64,000 bases of DNA from Tautonia sociabilis (lineage in GTDB: Bacteria > Planctomycetota > Planctomycetia > Isosphaerales > Isosphaeraceae), in NCBI RefSeq assembly GCF_003977685.1, contig NZ_RYZH01000001.1, positions 62,001 through 126,000 of the forward strand. The letters run 5' to 3'. Numbering within the stretch: position 1 is the first letter of the stretch; the number at the start of each line of letters is the position of its first letter. The notes beneath the pieces were generated by a model, which searched no databases, was not told the origin of the DNA, and was given only the letters and a program-made list of their open reading frames with translations. A program made the position numbers and the translations under genes. This document shows, one piece after another, positions 11,403-23,385 of this stretch.

Positions 11403-12842
11403 ATGCCGCAACGGAACCTCGCGGCCATCGCCGCCGTCGGACTCGCCTCGGTCCTCTGCTGGCAGAGCAGCCGGGGTGACTCGAAGGACGAGATGATGGA
11501 ACTCTACGGCGTCTTCGTCGACGCGGTGGAGCAGGTCGAGTCGAACTACGTCCGCGAGGTTTCTCGCCGAGAGCTGCTGGAGGCGGCGTTGCAGGGAATG
11601 CTCCAGAGCCTCGACCCGCACTCGACCTATTACAGCGAGGCCCAGTGGAAGCAGTTCCAGCGCACCTTCGAGGGGAGCTTCAGCGGCATCGGGATCCAGG
11701 TCGAGATCGATCCCAGGAGCAAGCGTCTGAAGGTGCTGGCCCCGCTGATCGGCACCCCGGCGTATGAGGCGGGCGTGCTGGCCGGCGACCTGATCCTGGA
11801 GGTCGACGGCGAGTCGACCGAGGGGATCAACCAGGACAAGGCGGTCGAGATGCTCCAGGGCCGCCCCGGCACCTCGGTGACGCTGACGGTCCTGCACCCG
11901 GGCAGCGAGAAGGCCGAGACGCTGGAGGTGACCCGGGAGGTGATCGAGTCGGAGAGCGTTCTGGGCGTCGAGCGCCGGCCGGACGACTCGTGGGAGTACT
12001 TCCTCGATCCGGACGCCAAGATCGGCTACATCCGCATCAGCAGCTTCTATCAGACCACGGCGGAGGACGTCCGCCGCGCGCTGGAGCAGCTCCAGTCCGA
12101 GGGGATGCGCGGGCTGATCCTGGACCTGCGCACCAACCCCGGCGGCTTGCTCTCGGCGGCGGTGGAGGTGTCGGACCTGTTCGTGGACGGCGGCCTGATC
12201 GTCAGCACCAAGGGGAGGAACACCCGGGAGCGGCGGTTCCTGGCCAACGGGCCGGGCACCTACACCGGCTTCCCGATGATCGTGCTGGTCAACCAGCACT
12301 CCGCCTCGGCGGCCGAGATCGTCTCGGCCTGCCTGCAGGACTCGGGCCGGGCGAAGGTGGCGGGAGAGCGGTCGTTCGGCAAGGGGTCGGTGCAGAACAT
12401 CATCCCGCTGGAGGGGGGCGCCAGCTTCCTGAAGCTGACCGTCGAGAGCTACTACCGCCCCTCGGGGGGGAATATCCACAAGTTCCCGGACATGACGGAC
12501 GAGGACGAGTGGGGCGTCTCTCCGGATGAGGGGCTCGCCGTCGAGCTGGACCCCGAGGAGTACGCCCGCTGGGAACTCTCCCGCCGACGCCGGGACATCA
12601 CCTCCCGGATCGCCCGTCGGGCCGTCGAGGGGGAGGAGCACGACGACCAGGCCGCCGACCTGCCCCCCGACCGGCAGCTCGACTCGGCGCTGGAGGCGCT
12701 TCGCTCCGAGCTGTCCACTCGGGAGGATGGCCAGGACCAGGGCAATCCCGAGGACAAGGGCGAGCCTGAGGACAAGGATCAGGGCGAGAGCGAGGGCGAT
12801 CCGGGGCCCGAGGGCGAGGGGAATCAGGCCGCCGCGGCCTGA
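11403..12842 (+). CDS. Carboxy-terminal processing protease, S41 family
   Basis: A 479-aa secreted or periplasmic serine protease. The ATG gives an N-terminal hydrophobic signal (about residues 5-20). A PDZ domain follows around residues 95-175 (GIGIQVEIDPRSKRLKVLAP, GVLAGDLILEVDG). The S41 catalytic region has LDLRTNPGGLLSAAVEVSDLF, the nucleophile serine in NQHSASAAEIV and the general-base lysine in RSFGKGSVQ. The last 50 residues form a strongly acidic, low-complexity tail (repeats of EDK/GEPEDKDQGE) not usual for the family. Role: processing or degradation of envelope proteins. The gene diverges from the signalling operon. Confidence 0.93.
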   Translation: MPQRNLAAIAAVGLASVLCWQSSRGDSKDEMMELYGVFVDAVEQVESNYVREVSRRELLEAALQGMLQSLDPHSTYYSEAQWKQFQRTFEGSFSGIGIQVEIDPRSKRLKVLAPLIGTPAYEAGVLAGDLILEVDGESTEGINQDKAVEMLQGRPGTSVTLTVLHPGSEKAETLEVTREVIESESVLGVERRPDDSWEYFLDPDAKIGYIRISSFYQTTAEDVRRALEQLQSEGMRGLILDLRTNPGGLLSAAVEVSDLFVDGGLIVSTKGRNTRERRFLANGPGTYTGFPMIVLVNQHSASAAEIVSACLQDSGRAKVAGERSFGKGSVQNIIPLEGGASFLKLTVESYYRPSGGNIHKFPDMTDEDEWGVSPDEGLAVELDPEEYARWELSRRRRDITSRIARRAVEGEEHDDQAADLPPDRQLDSALEALRSELSTREDGQDQGNPEDKGEPEDKDQGESEGDPGPEGEGNQAAAA

Positions 12843-12881
12843 CGGGCCGGACCCTTCTGACAGGGCAGGGGAGGCAGCGCG

Positions 12882-13253
12882 ATGGCCGCCCGGATTGAGT
12901 CGGTGCATCCTGTGCTGATGTCGAGCAACGTGGCGGCCTCGATTCTCTTCTTCGGGAGGATTGGCTTCGCTCTCGCCTTCGCCGACTCGGAAGACGACCC
13001 GAAGTACGCCGGAGTGCGCCGGGGAGGGGTCGAGCTGCACCTGCAATGGCACGACGCCGAGCAGTGGTCGCACCCCGGCGACCGGCCGACCTATCGGTTC
13101 CTGGTCGACGACGTGGACGCCCTGCTCCAGGAGTTCCAGGGGGTCGGCGTGCTGCCGGATCACGCCGAGGTCCGCGAGACCCCCTGGGGCACCCGGGAAT
13201 TTCACGTGTTCGACCCGGACGGGAACGGGTTGCAGTTCGATCAAGATCGCTGA
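12882..13253 (+). CDS. VOC (glyoxalase/bleomycin-resistance) superfamily protein
   Basis: A 123-aa single-domain VOC protein: SVHPVLMSSNVAASILFF at the N-terminus, GGVELHLQWHD in the middle and FHVFDPDGNGLQF at the end. GGGGAGG precedes the ATG. The usual terminal metal-ligand Glu (NxLEF) is Gln here, which favours a binding or resistance-like role over glyoxalase catalysis, although the ligand set cannot be settled without a structure. It lies between ctpA and tsaD on the same strand. Substrate unknown. Confidence 0.85.
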   Translation: MAARIESVHPVLMSSNVAASILFFGRIGFALAFADSEDDPKYAGVRRGGVELHLQWHDAEQWSHPGDRPTYRFLVDDVDALLQEFQGVGVLPDHAEVRETPWGTREFHVFDPDGNGLQFDQDR

Positions 13254-13319
13254 GGCCGGGGGACGATTGGCCCGGTCGCCGGGCGATGCCGCCTGGATGT
13301 CACCGCCGGGACCGGGACC

Positions 13320-14393
13320 GTGACCGATTCGCTCTTGCTGCTGGCCATCGAGACGACCTGCGACGAGACCGGCGCCGCCGTGCTGGAAGGGCCGAGGCCG
13401 CCGGCCGAGGGGGTGCCGGTCGTGCGGTCGAGCGTGGTGGCGAGCCAGGTCGACCTGCACGATCGGTTCGGTGGGGTGGTGCCGGAGATCGCGTCTCGGG
13501 AGCACGTCCGGCAACTGCTGCCGATGATCGACGAGGCCCTGAGGAGGGCTGGCGTGGGGCTGGACCGGATCGGCGCGATCGCCGTGGCGACCAGGCCGGG
13601 GCTGGTCGGCTCGCTGGTGGTTGGCCTGACGGCGGCCAAGGCGATGGCGATGGCGAGGGGCCTGCCGCTGGTGGCGGTGGACCACCTGGAGGCGCATCTC
13701 TATGCGTGCCAGCTCGCCTACCCGGATCGGGAGGTCTACCCGAGCGTCGGGCTGGTCGTGTCAGGGGGGCACACCAGCCTGTTCCGCTGCCGGGGGCCGA
13801 TCGAGGCGGAGCCGCTGGGGGGGACGATCGACGACGCGGCGGGGGAGGCGTTCGACAAAGTCGCCAGCCTGCTCGGCCTGGGATATCCGGGGGGGCCGGT
13901 CGTGGAGCGGGCGGCTCGGTCGGGGGACCCGGCGGCCTACGACCTGCCGAGGGCCTTCCTGCGCGACGACCGGCTCGACTTCAGCTTCTCGGGGCTGAAA
14001 ACCGCCGTGCTCTACGCCCTCCGAGGGCAGGACCAGCGGGGACGCGCCGGGGCCGACCCCGGCCCACCTCCCCCTCAAGTGGCGGCCGACCTGGCGGCGA
14101 GCTTCCAGGAGGCGGTGGTCGACGTGCTCGTCGCCAAGTGCCGCCAGGCGCTGCGTCGGACCGGGCTGCGGAGGCTGGGGATCGGCGGCGGGGTGGCCGC
14201 GAACGGCCGGCTCCGGGAGCGAGTCTCGGCCATGGCGGCGGAGGAGGGGGTCGAGCTGTTCATCCCTCCGCTGTCGCTTTGCACCGACAACGCGGCGATG
14301 CTCGGCGTGGCCTTCGCCAAGCTCGCCGCCGGGCAGGTGGCCGACCCGGAGATCGACGTGACGCCGGGCCTGGTCCGGCCCCCGACGCGGTGA
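13320..14393 (+). CDS. tsaD: tRNA N6-adenosine threonylcarbamoyltransferase TsaD
   Basis: A 357-aa ASKHA-fold enzyme that transfers threonylcarbamoyl to A37 of ANN-decoding tRNAs with TsaB and TsaE. Seen are the N-terminal LAIETTCDETGAAV, the metal-binding HLEAH motif in VAVDHLEAHLYA, VSGGHTSLF, DDAAGEAFDKVASLLGLGYPGG, FSFSGLKTAV and IGGGVAANGRLRER. It starts with GTG. Length is normal for the family. It precedes the HAD gene, which is spaced by nearly 200 bp. Confidence 0.96.
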   Translation: MTDSLLLLAIETTCDETGAAVLEGPRPPAEGVPVVRSSVVASQVDLHDRFGGVVPEIASREHVRQLLPMIDEALRRAGVGLDRIGAIAVATRPGLVGSLVVGLTAAKAMAMARGLPLVAVDHLEAHLYACQLAYPDREVYPSVGLVVSGGHTSLFRCRGPIEAEPLGGTIDDAAGEAFDKVASLLGLGYPGGPVVERAARSGDPAAYDLPRAFLRDDRLDFSFSGLKTAVLYALRGQDQRGRAGADPGPPPPQVAADLAASFQEAVVDVLVAKCRQALRRTGLRRLGIGGGVAANGRLRERVSAMAAEEGVELFIPPLSLCTDNAAMLGVAFAKLAAGQVADPEIDVTPGLVRPPTR

Positions 14394-14586
14394 TCGAGCC
14401 GGCGGTCGTCGGCGCTCGAAGTCTGCCGGGTGCGTCGTCGGGACGGGGAGGGCTCGTCGGAATCACCCCCGGAACCACCCTCCGATTCGTCGACCCTTCC
14501 CGAACCGTCGAGGAATGCCCACAATGATCCCTCCTGGCCGCCCCGAGGAGGGGAGCGGCTCGAGCGATCGGGGACGAGGGGGCGGG

Positions 14587-15333
14587 ATGGGACGCAAGGA
14601 GAGGGGGTTCGAGGGGGTCCGTGGCGTCGTGCTGGACGCGGTCGGCACGCTGATCGACCCGAGGCCATCGGTGGCCGAGGCCTACGCCGAGGCGGCGAGG
14701 AGGCAGGGGGTCGTGTTCGACCCGGGGGAGGTCCGTCTTCGGTTCTCGGAGCATGTTCGCCGAGACGAGGTGGACGACCTGCGCGGGCCGATGATCACCG
14801 ACGAGGAGATCGAGCACCGGCGCTGGCGTCGGATCGTAGAAGCGGTCCTGCCCGGGCTCCCCGAGCCGGACCGGGCGTTCCTGGAGCTCTGGGAGCACTT
14901 CGGCCGCCCCGAGGCCTGGCGATGCTTCGAGGACGTGGCGCCGGCGGTCCGCCTGCTGCGGGGGGCGGGGCTGGCGATCCGGGTCGGCTCGAACTTCGAC
15001 GGCCGGCTGCGCAAGGTCCTGCTCGGCCTTCCCGAGCTGGCCGAGCTGGCCGATTCGGCGGTCATCTCCTCGGAGGTCGGCTACCGCAAGCCGCACCCCT
15101 CGTTTTATCTCGCCGCCTGCGAGCGGCTGGAGCTGCCTCCGGGCCGAGTGCTCTCGATCGGCGACGATCCCGAGAACGACGAGGCCGGCGCCCTCCGGGC
15201 GGGGCTGGCCGCGGCGCTGATCGACCGCTCCGGCCGGATGGAGCCGAGGCCAGGCGTCTTCCGAGACCTGCTGGCGCTGGCCTCGGTCCTGGCAGGGACG
15301 GAGGGCGGCTCTCGGGAAGGGTCGCAGCGGTGA
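14587..15333 (+). CDS. HAD-superfamily hydrolase (REG-2/HDHD3-like)
   Basis: A 248-aa HAD phosphatase-like protein from MGRKERGF. An ATG at 14515 would add 24 low-complexity residues. Motif I is LDAVGTL, with the first Asp as nucleophile and Val where phosphatases usually have the second Asp. Motif II is IRVGSNFDGRL, the lysine is in SEVGYRKPHPSFY and motif III is SIGDDPENDEAGA. The V at the second motif I position is typical of this subfamily and makes classic phosphatase activity uncertain. It lies upstream of the N-carbamoylputrescine amidase gene, with no evident functional link. Confidence 0.85.
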   Translation: MGRKERGFEGVRGVVLDAVGTLIDPRPSVAEAYAEAARRQGVVFDPGEVRLRFSEHVRRDEVDDLRGPMITDEEIEHRRWRRIVEAVLPGLPEPDRAFLELWEHFGRPEAWRCFEDVAPAVRLLRGAGLAIRVGSNFDGRLRKVLLGLPELAELADSAVISSEVGYRKPHPSFYLAACERLELPPGRVLSIGDDPENDEAGALRAGLAAALIDRSGRMEPRPGVFRDLLALASVLAGTEGGSREGSQR

Positions 15334-15454
15334 GAAGCGGCGAGCGACGAGGGACGCGAGGACGCCATCGGGAGCCGAGGCCGAGGATCGCCCCGGGGGC
15401 TTCCCTGCCATGCTACGATGATCGAGGTTTGGCCCCCTCTTTTGGAGCCTCGCG

Positions 15455-16342
15455 ATGAGCCGATCTCCCAGGACGTTCACCGTCGGACTCGTGCAGATGC
15501 GCTGCTCGACCGACCCGGACGAGAACCTCCGACGCGCCTGCGACTTCCTCCGGCAGGCCGCGGATAAGGGGGCGCAGGTGGCCTGCCTGCCGGAGCTGTT
15601 CCGCTCGCAGTACTTCTGCCAGGTCGAGGATCACTCGAAGTTCGACCTGGCCGAGCCGATTCCGGGGCCATCGACCGAGGCGATCGGCGCCGTGGCGAGG
15701 GAGACGGGCATGGTGATCGTCGCCTCGCTGTTCGAGCGAAGGGCGGCGGGGCTCTACCACAACACGGCGGTCGTGCTGGACTCGGACGGCTCGATCACGG
15801 GGAAGTATCGAAAGATGCACATCCCAGACGATCCGCTCTATTTCGAGAAGTTCTACTTCACGCCCGGCGACCTGGGCTTTCAGTCGTTCGAGACGAGCAA
15901 GGCGAACGTCGGAATCCTGGTCTGCTGGGACCAATGGTATCCCGAGGCCGCCCGCCTGACCGCCCTTCGAGGGGCCGAGATCCTGTTCTATCCCACCGCC
16001 ATCGGGTGGCACCCCAGCGAGAAGGCCGAGTTCGGCGAGGCCCAGGCCGACGCCTGGATGACGATGCAGCGCGCCCACGCGATCGCCAACGGCGTCTACG
16101 TCGCTGGCGTCAACCGCATCGGCCACGAGGGGGACCCGGCCGGCGGCCTCGAGTTCTGGGGAGGCACCTTCCTCGCCGACCCCTTCGGCCGCATCCTGGC
16201 GAAGGCGGGGCACGACTCGGAAGAGGTGCTTGTCGTCGAGTGCGACCCGAAGCTTGTGGAGACGACCCGGAGACACTGGCCGTTTCTGAGGGATCGACGG
16301 ATCGACGCCTACGCTCCGATCGTGGAGCGGTTCCTGTCCTGA
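15455..16342 (+). CDS. aguB: N-carbamoylputrescine amidase
   Basis: A 295-aa nitrilase-superfamily enzyme that hydrolyses N-carbamoylputrescine to putrescine, CO2 and ammonia. The Glu-Lys-Cys catalytic triad is visible as E in CLPELFRSQYFC, K in KYRKMHIPDDP and C in VGILVCWDQWYPEAAR. FYPTAIGWHP and VAGVNRIGHEG are characteristic of the AguB branch. The agmatine deiminase gene that makes its substrate lies 1.5 kb downstream on the same strand, separated by an opposite-strand acyl-CoA dehydrogenase gene. Confidence 0.93.
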   Translation: MSRSPRTFTVGLVQMRCSTDPDENLRRACDFLRQAADKGAQVACLPELFRSQYFCQVEDHSKFDLAEPIPGPSTEAIGAVARETGMVIVASLFERRAAGLYHNTAVVLDSDGSITGKYRKMHIPDDPLYFEKFYFTPGDLGFQSFETSKANVGILVCWDQWYPEAARLTALRGAEILFYPTAIGWHPSEKAEFGEAQADAWMTMQRAHAIANGVYVAGVNRIGHEGDPAGGLEFWGGTFLADPFGRILAKAGHDSEEVLVVECDPKLVETTRRHWPFLRDRRIDAYAPIVERFLS

Positions 16343-16427
16343 GCCGGGCGCTTGGCCGACGACTCGGGAGCGGGGCGGCTCCGGCCTCCCCGAGCGGCCG
16401 TTGTCCCTCGTCCCTCGAGCGTCGGGA

Positions 16428-17573
16428 TCAGAGCCGCATCCGGGCCGCGATGATATTGCGCTGGATGTCGTTCGTGCCGGAGAAGATGACGCCGCCGACG
16501 CTGTCTCTCAGGTCGCGCTCGATCCCGTTCTCGGCGACGTAGCCCTGGGCGCCGAAGAGTCGGACGGCGTCGAGGCTGTTGGCGACGAAGCATTCGGAGA
16601 CGTGGAGCTTGGCCATCGCGGCTTCGAGCGTGGCGTCTTCGCCCCGGGCCTTGGTGCGGGCGAAGTTGTAGACGAGGGGTCGGCAGGTTTCCAGCCGGAG
16701 CTTCATGTCGACGATGCGGTGGGAGACGGCCTGGAACTTGGAGATGGCCTGGCCGAACTGCTTGCGCTGGCGGGCGTGGTTGACGCAGCGTTCGAGCTGT
16801 CGGCGCATGGTGCCGAGGGTGCCGGCGAGGATCGCGCCGCGTTCCCATTCCAGGGCGGCGTTGAAGACGCGGGCCCCGCGCCCCTCGCGTTCGAGGATGG
16901 CGTCGAGGGGAAGCTCGCAGTCCTCGAAGGCCAGCTCGGCCATCGGGGCGGTGCGCATGCCGAGCTTGGGGATCTCCCGGACGACCCGGAGGCCGGGGGT
17001 GTCCTTCGGGACGATGAAGGAGGTGAGGCCGAGGGCCCCCTTGGCGGGGTCGACGGTGGCGAAGACGACGAGCACGTCGGCGATGGCGCCGCCGGTGATC
17101 CAGATCTTGCGGCCGTTGAGGACCCAGCGGTCTGCTCGGCGAATGGCCCTGGTGGTCATGCTGAAGATGTCGGAGCCGGCCTCGGGCTCGCTGGCGGCGT
17201 TGGCGCCGAAGAGGGAGCCGTCGCAGAGGCCGGGGAGCCATCGGCGCTTTTGCTCCTCGGTGCCGAAGGCGAGGATCGGCATGGTGACCGTCCAGAGCGA
17301 GGCGCCGAGGGCGAACACGAGGCCGGTGTCGGGACAGCCGTAGCCGAGGCCCTCGACGGCGGCGACGGCCGAGACGAGGTCATCCCCCTGGCCGCCGTAG
17401 TCTCGGGGGACGGGGAGCCCGAGCAGACCGAGGGAGCCGCACTTGCGGTAGCCCTCGCGGTGGAAGGTGCCGGCCTGGTCCCGGGCGGCGACGTCGTCGA
17501 GCAGCTCCGACTTCGCGAAGGAGACAGCGGCGTCGAACCAGGAGCGCTGGGAGGGGGTGAGCAGGTCGTCCAA
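16428..17573 (-). CDS. Acyl-CoA dehydrogenase
   Basis: A 381-aa FAD-dependent acyl-CoA dehydrogenase. I place the start at the TTG at 17573: GGAGG sits seven bases upstream and the protein then begins DDLLTPSQRSWFDAA, a normal family N-terminus. A TTG at 17651 gives an unlikely 26-residue extension. Signature segments include FGANAASEPEAGSDIFSM, WVLNGRKIWITGGAIADV, ERQLERCVNHARQRKQFGQ-like helices and GARGYVAENG-like C-terminal sequence, seen here as GAQGYVAENGIERDLRD, and FSGTNDIQRNIIA. The substrate chain length cannot be judged. It lies antisense between the two agmatine-pathway genes and has no evident partner. Confidence 0.9.
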   Translation of the reverse strand: MDDLLTPSQRSWFDAAVSFAKSELLDDVAARDQAGTFHREGYRKCGSLGLLGLPVPRDYGGQGDDLVSAVAAVEGLGYGCPDTGLVFALGASLWTVTMPILAFGTEEQKRRWLPGLCDGSLFGANAASEPEAGSDIFSMTTRAIRRADRWVLNGRKIWITGGAIADVLVVFATVDPAKGALGLTSFIVPKDTPGLRVVREIPKLGMRTAPMAELAFEDCELPLDAILEREGRGARVFNAALEWERGAILAGTLGTMRRQLERCVNHARQRKQFGQAISKFQAVSHRIVDMKLRLETCRPLVYNFARTKARGEDATLEAAMAKLHVSECFVANSLDAVRLFGAQGYVAENGIERDLRDSVGGVIFSGTNDIQRNIIAARMRL

Positions 17574-17841
17574 GAGGGTGCCTCCGTGCTCCCGGGGCCT
17601 GTGGGACCGAGTGTCGGGGGTCCAGTCTAGCCCGATGGCGATTGGTGGCAAGGGGAGGTGGACGGGACCTCGTCGGGGGCCTCGGGGTCGAGGATCGGAG
17701 GAGGAGGGGGGGCAGGGGGGGCCTTGTGATCGGCGCTGCGGCCCTGCTCTCGGTCCGTGTCCGGATCGCTCGCGATCGGCTAGGATGAGAGGCCGTCACG
17801 ATGTGGAACCGCTTCCGACCTTCCAGGAATGGGCAGGACGA

Positions 17842-18978
17842 ATGATGTCCTCGACCGACGAACCGCCGCCGTCGCCCCGTCCGACTCCCGGGGCGCTGGG
17901 CTACCGGCTGCCCGCCGAGTGGGAGCCGCACGAGGCGACGTGGATCGCCTGGCCGCGGAACAAGGAGGACTGGCCGGGGAAGTTCGGGCCGATCCGGTGG
18001 GTGTACGCCGAGATTGTGCGCTGCCTGAGCCGGTCGGAGCGCGTGCGGGTGCTGGTGGGCTCGGGGAAGGCGGAGCGGAAGGCGAGCGACTCGCTGGAGA
18101 AGTCGGGAGTGGACCTGGATCGGATCGAGTTCGTTCGGTTCCGGACCGATCGGGGGTGGCTGCGCGACTCGGGGCCGATGTTCGTGGTGCGGGATCGGTC
18201 GATCGGCGCCGAGGGGGAGCCGCCGCCGGTGGCGCTGATCGACTGGAAGTTCAACGCCTGGGCCAAGTACGACAACTGGCGACGGGACAACCGGCTGCCG
18301 AAATTCGTGGCCGATCGCCTGGGGATGGACCGCTGGTCGCCGAGGGTGCCCATCGACGGGCAACAGCGGCGGGTGGTGCTCGAAGGCGGGGCGGTCGATG
18401 TGAACGGCTTGGGGACGCTGATCACGACGGAGGAGTGCCTGCTTTCTCACGAGCAAGAACGCAACCCGGGGCTCAACCGCTCGGGCTATGAACAATTGAT
18501 GGCGGAATACCTCGGCGTCTCGAAGGTGATCTGGCTGGGCCGGGGGATCGTCGGCGACGACACGCACGGTCACGTGGACGACATCGCCCGGTTTGTGGAC
18601 CCGACGACGGTCGTGGCCTGCGTGGAGGAGAACCAGGGGGACCCGAACCACGCTCCGCTGCGGGAGAACCTGGAGCGGCTGCGGGAGGCGACCGACCAGG
18701 ACAACCGGCCGTTGCGTGTGGTGGAGCTGCCGATGCCGGCTCCGGTCGTGTTCGACGGCCAGCGGGTCCCGGCAAGCTATGCGAACTTTTACATCGCGAA
18801 TTCGGTCGTGCTTGTTCCGACCTTCAACGACCCGAAGGACCGGGAGGCGTTGGGGATCTTGGCCGGGCTGTTCCCGGGGCGGACGGTGGTGGGGATCCAC
18901 GCGGTGGATCTGGTCTGGGGGCTGGGGACGCTGCACTGCCTGACGAGGGACCAGCCGAGGGGTCCGGCGGCGGGCTGA
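17842..18978 (+). CDS. aguA: Agmatine deiminase
   Basis: A 378-aa enzyme of the peptidyl-arginine-deiminase-like fold that converts agmatine to N-carbamoylputrescine and ammonia. Seen are YRLPAEWEPHEATWIAWP, FVRFRTDRGWLRDSGPMFV, WKFNAWAKYDNW, LEGGAVDVNGLGTLITTEECLLS, GRGIVGDDTHGHVDDIARFV, and the catalytic Cys in LGTLHCLTRDQPRG. The ATG pair at 17842/17845 follows AGGA. With the amidase at 15455 it completes a two-step route from agmatine to putrescine. A rho-independent hairpin follows the stop. Confidence 0.94.
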   Translation: MMSSTDEPPPSPRPTPGALGYRLPAEWEPHEATWIAWPRNKEDWPGKFGPIRWVYAEIVRCLSRSERVRVLVGSGKAERKASDSLEKSGVDLDRIEFVRFRTDRGWLRDSGPMFVVRDRSIGAEGEPPPVALIDWKFNAWAKYDNWRRDNRLPKFVADRLGMDRWSPRVPIDGQQRRVVLEGGAVDVNGLGTLITTEECLLSHEQERNPGLNRSGYEQLMAEYLGVSKVIWLGRGIVGDDTHGHVDDIARFVDPTTVVACVEENQGDPNHAPLRENLERLREATDQDNRPLRVVELPMPAPVVFDGQRVPASYANFYIANSVVLVPTFNDPKDREALGILAGLFPGRTVVGIHAVDLVWGLGTLHCLTRDQPRGPAAG

Positions 18979-18999
18979 TCGCCCGGGAGGGGAGACGGG

Positions 19000-19026
19000 C
19001 CGGCCCCGCTTGAGGAGCGGGGCCGG
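19000..19026. terminator. Hairpin between convergent aguA and sdhB
   Basis: A perfect 11-bp stem (CCGGCCCCGCT and its complement) with a TGAGG loop, followed by TTCGG. It lies between two convergent genes and may serve both strands. The T tract is short. Confidence 0.55.
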
Positions 19027-19059
19027 TTCGGCCACGTCGTCGGAGGGATCGGTCGGGGC

Positions 19060-19803
<744 letters not shown>

Positions 19804-19807
19804 GGGA

Positions 19808-21736
<1,929 letters not shown>

Positions 21737-21810
21737 GAACGTGCCTTTCCTGGTCGGTCGGACGGGGGCGAGGAGGGATCGGCCCGAGGGGGCGGGGCGA
21801 GCCGGTTCGC

Positions 21811-22647
21811 TCAAACGTCGAACAGGCCGAGGCCGGCCCAGTGGTCGAGCAGGATCACCAGCGGGATCGAGACGTTGCCCAGGACGATCAGCGCGGCGGC
21901 CGCCGGGCCGAAGAGGAACTGCGCCTTGCGGTATTTCGGTGTCGTCAGACCGAGGGTCTGGAACATCGCACTGGCGCCGTGGCTCAGGTGCAGGCCGAGC
22001 AGGAGCTGGGCGATGATGTAGGTCAGCGCGATCAGAGGGGAGCGGAAGCCGAGGACGACCATGCGGTAGACGTCCCGGCGGGCCTCGACGGGGACCGATT
22101 CGGCCGGGATGGTCTCGATGCGGGGGGAGGCCTCGGACGCGATCGTTTCCGGAGCGTCCTCAGCGCCGTTGACGGCCTCGGGGCGGGAGGAGGAGGGCTG
22201 AGGGGGCGGCTCGTAGCTGACCAGCGTGACGGGTCGGCCCTGATGCTCGTAGAACTGCCGGTAGTCGGGGTTGGTCACCTGCACGGTGAAGTGAAGCAGG
22301 TGGTAGATGATGAACGAGAGGACCAGCAGCCCGGACAGGATCATGGTCCGGGAGGCTCGGGAGGCCCGGATGGTGCGCTCGACCGCGTAGCGCTGCGGCC
22401 GGGAGGCGCGGTTCTCTCGCCAGACCCAGACGGTGAAGACCACATGCAGCACGATGGCCGTCAGCAGGCCGATGCGGGCGGCCCAGAGCAGCTCGGGCAT
22501 CGAGTGCAGGAACTCGGCGTAGTTGTTGAGCGTCTCTCGGCCGAGGAAGACCTGCAGGTTGCCGATCATGTGGACGACGACGAAGCCGAACAGCAACAGG
22601 CCGGTGACGGCGACGACGGCCTTCTTGGCGATCGATGAGGGGAGCAT
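21811..22647 (-). CDS. sdhC: Succinate dehydrogenase cytochrome b subunit
   Basis: A 278-aa membrane anchor with about five helices (for example residues 10-30, 55-78, 103-125, 205-225 and 245-268). The heme-ligand histidines are probably those in [26 protein letters not shown] and [15 protein letters not shown] hydrophilic stretch at about 140-200, rich in Pro, Ser and Glu, is longer than in typical members. It is the first gene of sdhCAB and would pass electrons between SdhB and menaquinone. Confidence 0.92.
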   Translation of the reverse strand: MLPSSIAKKAVVAVTGLLLFGFVVVHMIGNLQVFLGRETLNNYAEFLHSMPELLWAARIGLLTAIVLHVVFTVWVWRENRASRPQRYAVERTIRASRASRTMILSGLLVLSFIIYHLLHFTVQVTNPDYRQFYEHQGRPVTLVSYEPPPQPSSSRPEAVNGAEDAPETIASEASPRIETIPAESVPVEARRDVYRMVVLGFRSPLIALTYIIAQLLLGLHLSHGASAMFQTLGLTTPKYRKAQFLFGPAAAALIVLGNVSIPLVILLDHWAGLGLFDV

Positions 22648-23046
22648 GCCAGGACCCTACTGGGGGAGAAGTCCAAGATCGTAACGATCTCGGCCGGGCG
22701 CCGGGTGGCGGGCCGGGTCGGGAGCCCCCGGAACGGGAGCCAACGCGGGGCCGTCGTCGGCCCCGGTGCGGGCGGGAGTGAGGGCGACCGGGACGAGGGG
22801 ACGGAGCCCGAACTATTGTAGACCGATGTGGAGGGCAATGCCATCGCCGGATGCGCCGGCGGGCGGGGCCCTGGGAGGCCGGCGGGGCGGATCGGGGACG
22901 AGGGGGGACGCGAGGGTTCCCGTCGCCCCCGTCGATGACGGTGGACTCGGTTCACCCTCGTTATCGGTATCCTGCGGAGGGAATCGAGCGCGGAGGGGGA
23001 CCCGGATCGCCAGGCCGATCGGGTCGGAGGGATGAGGAGGGAGGAG
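22648..23046. other. Intergenic region upstream of sdhCAB
   Basis: No gene is supported here. On the minus strand a TACAAT hexamer at 22815-22820 could be the -10 of an sdh promoter, but the -35 is poor (TGGCAT at 17-bp spacing). Confidence 0.35.
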
Positions 23047-23385
23047 TCAGCGGTCGAGGACCAGGAACGTCACCACGAGTTCCCCGCCCAGGCCGCGCTG
23101 CGCCCGGAGCCGGACCGGGCTGCCGTGACAGAGGTTCTCGCCGAGGTCGGCCAGCCAGCCGAGGTCGGGCACAAGGACCGCCTCCGCCTCGACGGTCACC
23201 AGCTCTCGGGGGCGGTCCCGGGTGACAACCTGGAGGACCAGCGTTGAGTCCCAGTCGCAGGAACCCGCCGGCTCAACCCAAGAATCGACGATGGTGCCCG
23301 AGACGGCGATTTCATCCAGGTCAACCGGCGGGTCCATCGCGGCCCGACAGGCTCGCTCCGCGGGGCTGGGGGCCAGGGCGTTCAT
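23047..23385 (-). CDS. Hypothetical protein, 112 aa
   Basis: Begins MNALAPSPAERACRAAM at an ATG preceded by AAGGAG at eight bases. The middle has alternating hydrophobic residues suggesting a small beta-rich domain (AVSGTIVDSWVEPAG, STLVLQVVTRD, LVTVEAEAVLVPD) and the C-terminus ends GGELVVTFLVLDR. It looks soluble, with no signal peptide or helix. It shares a strand with rnpB upstream but is far from it. No family recognised. Confidence 0.7.
   Translation of the reverse strand: MNALAPSPAERACRAAMDPPVDLDEIAVSGTIVDSWVEPAGSCDWDSTLVLQVVTRDRPRELVTVEAEAVLVPDLGWLADLGENLCHGSPVRLRAQRGLGGELVVTFLVLDR

Noticed and set aside
11256..13697. 813-aa minus-strand frame
   Set aside because: Antisense of the CtpA and TsaD genes; no recognisable domain.
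13320..14393. Possibility that the gene is a glycoprotease
   Set aside because: The HLEAH metal motif and IETTCDETGAAV show it is TsaD, a tRNA-modifying enzyme; the old glycoprotease name is outdated.
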